Positions 37,954-42,719 of a DNA stretch of 42,719 nt are shown here, piece after piece. Both the position numbers and the translations under genes were made by a program. The notes beneath the pieces were generated by a model. That model had not been told where the DNA came from. It was given only the letters and a program-made list of their open reading frames with translations, and did not search any database. The stretch is from Nocardia carnea (GTDB taxonomy: Bacteria; Actinomycetota; Actinomycetes; Mycobacteriales; Mycobacteriaceae). Within the stretch, counting starts at the first letter, position 1, and each line of letters starts with the position of its first letter. The stretch is from NCBI RefSeq assembly GCF_029868855.1, contig NZ_JARWOV010000085.1, positions 1 to 42,719 of the forward strand, read 5' to 3'.

Positions 37954-38994
37954 ATGAGAGAGGTCCTGGCGATCAGCACTCCACCGACTGTGCGCGACCT
38001 GGGCGAATTCGCCCTGATCGACCGGATCAACGCCGGCCGGGCGCAGGGGCCCGCCGTCCGGCTGGGTCCCGGTGACGACGCCGCGGTATTGGCGGCGCCG
38101 CGCGGAAATTACGTGGTGAGCACGGATATGTTGATCGAGGACCGGCATTTCCGGCTGGACTGGTCGAACCCGGGCGAGATCGGACGTAAGGCGATCGCGC
38201 AGAACGCGGCCGATATCTATGCCATGGGCGCCGAACCCGTGGGTTATGTGATCGGCCTGGGACTGCCCGGGGACACCCCGGTGGATTTCGTCACCGAGCT
38301 CGCGGACGGGTTCTGGGCCGAAGCGGAGCGGGCGGGTGGTTCCGTCGCGGGCGGGGATATCGTGCACAGCGCGCAGCTGGTGATCTCGGTCACGGCCTTC
38401 GGTGATCCGCTGGCCGATCGGCCGGTGACCCGGTCCGGCGCACGGGTCGGGGGCACGGTGGCGATCGCCGGCCGCCCGGGATGGTCCGCGGCCGGTTACG
38501 CACTGTTGTCCCGCGCGCACCCGGAGGCGATGCGTCGACTCGACGATTCGGCTGTCACGGCAGTGACGGCCGCGGTCGCCGCGCACCGGGCGCCCCGTCC
38601 GGCCTACAACCTGGTTCGCGTCGCCATGCGTACCGGTACTCCGCCGGAGGCGCTCACCGATATCTCCGACGGATTGCTCGCCGATCTCGGGCATCTGGCG
38701 GCCGCGTCGGGGGTCGCGGTGGCGGTGGACTCCGCCGGCCTGCCCGATCCGGACCTGGAGCGGTGTGCCGACGAACTCGAAGCCGATGCGCGGCAATGGA
38801 TTCTGACCGGCGGCGAGGATCATGTATTCGCCGGGGCCTGGGCGCCCGGGGTGACACCGCCGCCCGGATGGACCACCATCGGACGTATCGAGGCCGGTCG
38901 AGGCGTCACCGTGGACGGTGCGCGATACCGCGGTCCGGCGGGCTGGGAAGCCTTCTCCGGCTCGGACTCGGCGAAATCGGACCACTCACGATAG
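37954..38994 (+). CDS. thiL: Thiamine-monophosphate kinase
   Basis: Phosphorylates thiamine monophosphate to the diphosphate cofactor. The 346-residue protein has the family motifs [10 protein letters not shown] (metal binding), [49 protein letters not shown], and [16 protein letters not shown] and ILTGGEDH in the C-terminal half. The start is uncertain: the ATG at 37954 has no clear ribosome site and a GTG at 37990 begins closer to the conserved [10 protein letters not shown]. ung starts 11 nt downstream. Confidence 0.94.
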   Translation: MREVLAISTPPTVRDLGEFALIDRINAGRAQGPAVRLGPGDDAAVLAAPRGNYVVSTDMLIEDRHFRLDWSNPGEIGRKAIAQNAADIYAMGAEPVGYVIGLGLPGDTPVDFVTELADGFWAEAERAGGSVAGGDIVHSAQLVISVTAFGDPLADRPVTRSGARVGGTVAIAGRPGWSAAGYALLSRAHPEAMRRLDDSAVTAVTAAVAAHRAPRPAYNLVRVAMRTGTPPEALTDISDGLLADLGHLAAASGVAVAVDSAGLPDPDLERCADELEADARQWILTGGEDHVFAGAWAPGVTPPPGWTTIGRIEAGRGVTVDGARYRGPAGWEAFSGSDSAKSDHSR

Positions 38995-39005
38995 GTTGTG
39001 CGGTC

Positions 39006-39689
39006 ATGGGCACGAAACCACTCACGGAAATCATCGATCCGGGCTGGGCGAAAGCGTTGGATCCGGTGGCCGACCGGATCGCGGCAATGGGTGAGTTCCT
39101 GCGGGCAGAGAACGCCGCCGGGCGCGGATATCTACCTGCCGGGGAAAATGTGCTGCGTGCCTTCCAGCATCCGTTCGAGGACGTGCGGGTGCTGATCGTC
39201 GGCCAGGACCCCTATCCGACGCCGGGCCATCCCATGGGGTTGAGCTTCTCGGTGGCGCCGGACGTTTCGCCGGTTCCGCGCAGCCTGGCCAATATCTTCG
39301 CCGAGTACAGCAAGGATCTCGGCCACCCCACCCCCACGAGCGGGGATCTGAGCCCGTGGTCGGATCAAGGCGTACTGCTGCTGAACCGCGTGCTCACCGT
39401 CTCGCCGGGCAAACCCGCTTCACATCGCGGAAAGGGCTGGGAACAGGTCACCGAACAGGCCATCCGCGCCCTGGTGGGCCGCAACGAGCCACTGGTGGCG
39501 GTGCTGTGGGGCCGTGACGCGGCCTCGCTGAAACCGGCACTGACCCAGGCCGAGGTGCCCTGTATCGAGTCCGCGCATCCGTCACCGCTGTCGGCGTCGC
39601 GAGGATTCTTCGGTTCGCGTCCGTTCTCCCGGGTCAACGAACTCCTGGACGAACTCGGCGCCGAACCAGTGGACTGGCGCCTGCCCTGA
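39006..39689 (+). CDS. ung: Uracil-DNA glycosylase
   Basis: Base-excision-repair enzyme that removes uracil from DNA. The 227-residue family-1 protein has the water-activating [10 protein letters not shown] (Asp68) and the DNA-intercalation loop [14 protein letters not shown] with catalytic His191; [17 protein letters not shown] is the uracil-binding region. The ATG at 39006, 11 nt after thiL, indicates cotranscription with it. Confidence 0.97.
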   Translation: MGTKPLTEIIDPGWAKALDPVADRIAAMGEFLRAENAAGRGYLPAGENVLRAFQHPFEDVRVLIVGQDPYPTPGHPMGLSFSVAPDVSPVPRSLANIFAEYSKDLGHPTPTSGDLSPWSDQGVLLLNRVLTVSPGKPASHRGKGWEQVTEQAIRALVGRNEPLVAVLWGRDAASLKPALTQAEVPCIESAHPSPLSASRGFFGSRPFSRVNELLDELGAEPVDWRLP

Positions 39690-39725
39690 GCAAGCGTCGA
39701 AAGAAAAACAAGTGAGGAGCACACC

Positions 39726-39962
39726 ATGAATCTGCGCGGCATCACCGCCACGCTCGCGCTGGGCGCCGCCCTGTCCGGCGCCGCCGGGGCGACGGCCGGA
39801 GCGGCCCCGCTGACCCTGCAGCCGGCCCAGCCGGTCACCGAACCCGCGCCGGTCGCCGAGGATTTCACCTCGTCCGGTTCGTCCACGATCTCCGCGTCGG
39901 TGAACGCCAAGGGCGCGTGCCTGTTCCAGCGGACCCTCAGCGCCATGGACCTGGACTGCTGA
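39726..39962 (+). CDS. Small secreted peptide
   Basis: Protein of 78 residues with a signal peptide (about 1-27; ITATLALGAALSGAAG then AGAAP) and a mature part of about 50 residues ending in cysteine, with a second cysteine 14 residues before it, so one disulfide is possible. AGGAG is 9 nt before the ATG, and codon use is normal, so it is probably real. I do not recognise a family. It lies 36 nt after ung and 39 nt before the next gene. Confidence 0.7.
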   Translation: MNLRGITATLALGAALSGAAGATAGAAPLTLQPAQPVTEPAPVAEDFTSSGSSTISASVNAKGACLFQRTLSAMDLDC

Positions 39963-40001
39963 TTTTGTCCGTTCGTACGGCGTAACGTCCGCATATTTGC
40001 G

Positions 40002-40883
40002 ATGCTGCAAATCGTGAGTAATGCGAACAATCTGCTCGATCCCGTCCGGCTGCGACTCCGCGGCGCGGGCGGGATCGAGCTCGTTGCGGACCGATACGGC
40101 CCCGCGGACGGTCCCACAGTGCTGTTCCTGCACGGCGGCGGCCAGACCCGGCACTCCTGGAAACAGACGGGCGCGCAACTCGGCGCCGCGGGAATCCGGG
40201 CGGTCACATTGGACGCGCGCGGACACGGCGACAGCCAATGGGCCCTGGATCGTGATTACCGCTACGAGGCCATGGTCGGCGATGTACTCGCGGTACTGGA
40301 ACAGCTCGGCGGCGGACCGGTGGTCCTGGTCGGCGCCAGTATGGGCGGGATCACCGGACTGCTGGCCACCGCCGCGCCGGGCGGGGACGCGATCTCCGCG
40401 CTGGTCCTGGTCGATATCGTCACCCGTCCCGAACCCGAGGGAGTCGACCGGGTGGTCACCTTCCTGAACAAGAACCCCGAAGGCTTCGCCACCGTGGAGG
40501 AAGCCGCCGACGCGGTCGCCGAATATATGCCGCACCGGCCGCGCCCCAAATCCAGCGCGGGCCTGCTACGCAACCTCCGGCAACGCGACGGACGCTGGTA
40601 CTGGCACTGGGACCCGGGCATTCTCGGCGACAAAGGTCACGACCCCGACGAGATGGCTCGTAACCTCGAGGGCGTCGCCCGCGCCCTGACGATCCCCGTG
40701 CTGCTGATCCGGGGAATGAAATCCGATGTGGTCAGTGCCGAAGGCGCCGCCGAATTCCAGACACTGGTACCGCACGCGGAAATCGCCGAAATCGGCAATG
40801 CCGCCCATACCGCCGCCGGCGACGACAACGACGCCTTCACCGAGGCGGTCACCAAGTTCGTGCTCCGCGCCCGGCGCAGCTGA
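40002..40883 (+). CDS. Alpha/beta-hydrolase (peroxidase-like)
   Basis: Alpha/beta-hydrolase of 293 residues with FLHGGGQTRHSW (oxyanion strand), TLDARGHGDS, nucleophile elbow GASMGG (Ser113) and His269 in NAAHTAAGDD. A cap domain spans about 135-215. The pattern resembles the group often annotated as non-haem peroxidase or epoxide-hydrolase-like; the substrate is unknown. The ATG at 40002 or a GTG at 40014 could be the start. Confidence 0.85.
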   Translation: MLQIVSNANNLLDPVRLRLRGAGGIELVADRYGPADGPTVLFLHGGGQTRHSWKQTGAQLGAAGIRAVTLDARGHGDSQWALDRDYRYEAMVGDVLAVLEQLGGGPVVLVGASMGGITGLLATAAPGGDAISALVLVDIVTRPEPEGVDRVVTFLNKNPEGFATVEEAADAVAEYMPHRPRPKSSAGLLRNLRQRDGRWYWHWDPGILGDKGHDPDEMARNLEGVARALTIPVLLIRGMKSDVVSAEGAAEFQTLVPHAEIAEIGNAAHTAAGDDNDAFTEAVTKFVLRARRS

Positions 40884-41230
40884 TTGCCGAGGTTGCGAGT
40901 TCCGGCCCGTCCCACCGACAACCCTGGAGTGCCTTGCCGAACTCGATACCGCGCTCGGTGATCTCGATGCGGCGAGGGGCAGAGTCAGCACATGCTCGGC
41001 CGAACTCGGGATCCGGGCGGTGCGGTCGGCGTAGTCGGTGCGTTCGAAGCTCGAAGGTGTCGCCGAGGCTCGGTTTCGCACTCCTGGCCCGGTGTGGGGC
41101 CGTGTCGTGTCGTACCTGCCGGGCCGGATCGCGGCTGTCACCGGTGCATGATGTGTCCGGGCGCCGGGCCGCCATCGGTGGTGCGATGAGGCCCGGGACC
41201 GGACCGGCTCTACGTGCTCAGGGGTTGCGA
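40884..41230. other. Intergenic region, no clear gene
   Basis: About 350 nt between convergent hydrolase and enoyl-CoA hydratase genes. The minus strand has a stretch reading FELRTHRLRRP and RRIEITERGIEFGKALQG that could be a decayed gene, but no family could be named and no intact frame exists. Confidence 0.4.
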
Positions 41231-42016
41231 TCAGGCCAGGCCGGAATAGTCGGGAGTGCGTTTGGCGAGGAACGCGTCGACGCCTTCGCGGCCGGTGGGG
41301 CTCCCGGCAGCTTTGCCCATGGCATCCCGTTCGGCGTCCAGTTGTTCGCTCAGGGTCGCGGTGGCGGACCGGCTCAGCAGCGTACGAATGGAGGCATAGC
41401 TGGCGCGCGGACCGCGGGCCAGGGTGCGGGCCAGGTCACGGGCGGCGTCCTGGACCGCATCGTCGCTACCGGTGAGACGTGCCAGAATGCCGAGGCGGTG
41501 CGCTTCGGCCGCGTCCAGCACAGTGTCGGTGAGCAGGATGTCGCGGGCCTTCGCGACGCCCACCAGCCGCGGTAGCGTCCACGACATACCACCGTCCGGG
41601 CTCAATCCCACACCCGGATACGCGGGGCGCAGCCGGGTGCCCGGGCCGCCGACCGCGATATCGGCGGCGCACACCAGGCTCATACCGGCGCCGGCCGCCC
41701 ACCCGTGCACCGCCGCGACCACCGGGACCGGCGCGGCATCCAATGCACGGACGAAGACGTGCAGCGTATCGGCGAGCCGGTACAGGTGCGCGGCACGGTC
41801 CTCGGCGGCGGCGAAATCCCGAACGTCACCGCCGGCGCAGAAATTGGGCCCGGAACCGATGAGCAGTACGGCACCCACATCCTTCCCCGCCGCGGCCAGG
41901 GCGGCGGTTCCCGCGGCGACTCCCGCGAAATCGAGCGAGGTCCCTCGGGCCGCGGTGGACAGGGTGATCTCCAGTACCCCGTCTTCGATCCGGATGTATT
42001 CGGTTTCGGTGCTCAT
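41231..42016 (-). CDS. Enoyl-CoA hydratase/isomerase-family protein
   Basis: Crotonase-fold enzyme of 261 residues acting on acyl-CoA thioesters, probably in fatty acid or aromatic acid degradation. The first oxyanion-hole segment NFCAGGDVRDF and the second AAVHGWAAGAGMSLVCAADI are clear, as is PGVGLSPDGGMSWTLPRLVG, where an Asp in place of the hydratase Glu points to an isomerase-like or PaaG-like member. The ATG at 42016 overlaps the stop of the upstream acetyltransferase gene as ATGA. Confidence 0.9.
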   Translation of the reverse strand: MSTETEYIRIEDGVLEITLSTAARGTSLDFAGVAAGTAALAAAGKDVGAVLLIGSGPNFCAGGDVRDFAAAEDRAAHLYRLADTLHVFVRALDAAPVPVVAAVHGWAAGAGMSLVCAADIAVGGPGTRLRPAYPGVGLSPDGGMSWTLPRLVGVAKARDILLTDTVLDAAEAHRLGILARLTGSDDAVQDAARDLARTLARGPRASYASIRTLLSRSATATLSEQLDAERDAMGKAAGSPTGREGVDAFLAKRTPDYSGLA

Positions 42017-42528
42017 GATCGGCACTTTACTGCCGGACGCACCATCCTGATCTCGGTCGCGGTGGCGAACCGTTCGGCCCGGGCGGTGCCGTCGGGTACG
42101 AAACCGTACTTGCGGTAGAAGGCGCGGGCCCGCGGGTTGCCCTCGAAAACCCACAGTGAGCAGGACTTATCCGGTTCGAGAACGGTATTGAGCAGTGCCT
42201 GCGCGAGCCCGGTGCCATACCAGGGGGCACGAACGTACATCGCGCTCAGCTCCCGGTCCGCGACCGCCGGAAGTTCATCCGGCAGGCCGTACTGGGTGAA
42301 GCCGATGATCTCGCGACCGCGTTCCGCGACCCAGGTCGGCTTTCCGGCGTGACCGCGGGCGGTGCGCTCCCAGCTCGCGGCTCGACGATCCGTATCGAAG
42401 GCAGCCAGCACATGGTCGGGTACGAGTCCCCGATAGGCCTCCCGCCAGCAGGCGATATGGCAGACCGCCAACGCCCGCGCATGTTCCGGAACAAGGGGAA
42501 CTATTCGCCACGGCCGCCCGGATTCCAT
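42013..42528 (-). CDS. GNAT-family N-acetyltransferase
   Basis: Acetyl-CoA-dependent acyltransferase of 171 residues. It shows IVPLVPEHARALAVCHIACWREAYRGLVPDHVL at the N-terminus, ELSAMYVRAPWYGTGLAQALL (acetyl-CoA-binding loop, here APWYGTGLA) and CSLWVFEGNPRARAFYRKYGFVPDG, the GNAT beta-6/beta-7 pattern. The ATG at 42528 was chosen over a frame continuing to 42624, because upstream bases fall into the terminal inverted repeat and C-rich spacer. GGAG lies just upstream. The acceptor is unknown. Confidence 0.9.
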   Translation of the reverse strand: MESGRPWRIVPLVPEHARALAVCHIACWREAYRGLVPDHVLAAFDTDRRAASWERTARGHAGKPTWVAERGREIIGFTQYGLPDELPAVADRELSAMYVRAPWYGTGLAQALLNTVLEPDKSCSLWVFEGNPRARAFYRKYGFVPDGTARAERFATATEIRMVRPAVKCRS

Positions 42529-42529
42529 C

Positions 42530-42719
42530 CGCTCCGCACTGTTCGGATCGATAGGTGACCCTCCGATCGGGATACCCCACGCCCCCGGCGCGCGTTGCGC
42601 CCTCCCACCTATATACCTCCCCACACCCCCTCCCCCGCCGCCCCCCCCCCCCGGGGGCTGCCTGGGTCGTGGGGTATCCCGATCGGAGGGTCACCTATCG
42701 ATCCGAACAGTGCGGAGCG
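42530..42719. repeat. 52-bp perfect inverted repeat closing the window
   Basis: Bases 42530-42581 and 42668-42719 are exact reverse complements over 52 bp, separated by about 86 bp that include a run of 12 C. The second arm runs to the last base of the window. The layout is a fold-back of the genomic sequence just upstream of the acetyltransferase start and is more likely an assembly or library artefact than a natural structure. Confidence 0.85.

Noticed and set aside
40934..41575. 213-codon plus-strand frame opposite the enoyl-CoA hydratase gene
   Set aside because: Its 3' half is antisense to a clear crotonase-family gene; the 5' half has no recognisable content.

Overview
The window is a 42.7 kb piece of a high-GC actinobacterial chromosome, most likely from Nocardia or a close relative in the Mycobacteriales. 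The evidence is the very GC-rich third codon positions, GTG starts, ATGA stop/start overlaps, a histone-like HU with a long Lys/Ala tail, F420 (CofC/FbiD) and MutT1-histidine phosphatase genes, and a gene order that, as I remember it, parallels the Mycobacterium tuberculosis serA - leuB - gltX - leuCD - hupB - mutT1 - ppk - fbiD - gpsA - ddl - thiL - ung neighbourhood. Both ends look like contig ends. The left end is a G-tract followed by a C-tract. The right end is a 52-bp perfect inverted repeat folding back across a C-rich spacer.

Region 1 (about 0.2-11.4 kb, minus strand) is one urea-nitrogen operon read from right to left: urtA-urtB-urtC-urtD-urtE (urea ABC uptake), a GntR/FCD regulator, urea carboxylase and allophanate hydrolase. 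Genes overlap by 4 bp or lie within about 50 bp of each other. Urea is imported, carboxylated to allophanate and hydrolysed to ammonia and CO2. A GTATAC-type operator pair lies upstream of urtA, and a near copy sits inside the first codons of the urea carboxylase gene.

Region 2 (11.4-16.5 kb) is accessory. It holds two adjacent clpP paralogues, the second with its catalytic serine replaced by alanine. It also has an alpha/beta-hydrolase preceded by three exact-phase 11-bp repeats, a ClgR/PopR-like XRE regulator ending in Ala-Ala, a small secreted Asp/Arg/His/Trp-repeat protein and a cold-shock protein. A ClgR-type inverted repeat precedes the regulator gene and a weaker copy precedes the first clpP. 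This suggests a stress-controlled Clp circuit with one catalytic and one non-catalytic ClpP subunit.

Region 3 (16.5-39.7 kb) is a conserved core block: serA, leuB, an Uma2-family gene, an MFS transporter, an FAH-family gene, gltX, tRNA-Gln(CTG), tRNA-Glu(CTC), a repeat-rich gene-free stretch, a frameshifted chloramphenicol-phosphotransferase-like gene, a PPOX-fold flavin/F420 protein, an IclR regulator (LtbR/NdgR position), leuC, leuD, hup, then mutT1, ppk and cofC on the minus strand, gpsA, ddl, a DUF3515-type membrane protein, thiL and ung. Leucine synthesis (leuB, leuCD), serine synthesis, nucleotide-pool and uracil repair, polyphosphate, F420, glycerophosphate, peptidoglycan and thiamine functions are represented.

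Region 4 (39.7-42.7 kb) has a small secreted peptide, a second alpha/beta-hydrolase, an enoyl-CoA hydratase/isomerase-family gene and a GNAT acetyltransferase whose start lies directly beside the terminal inverted repeat. All calls come from reading the sequence; no database search was run.
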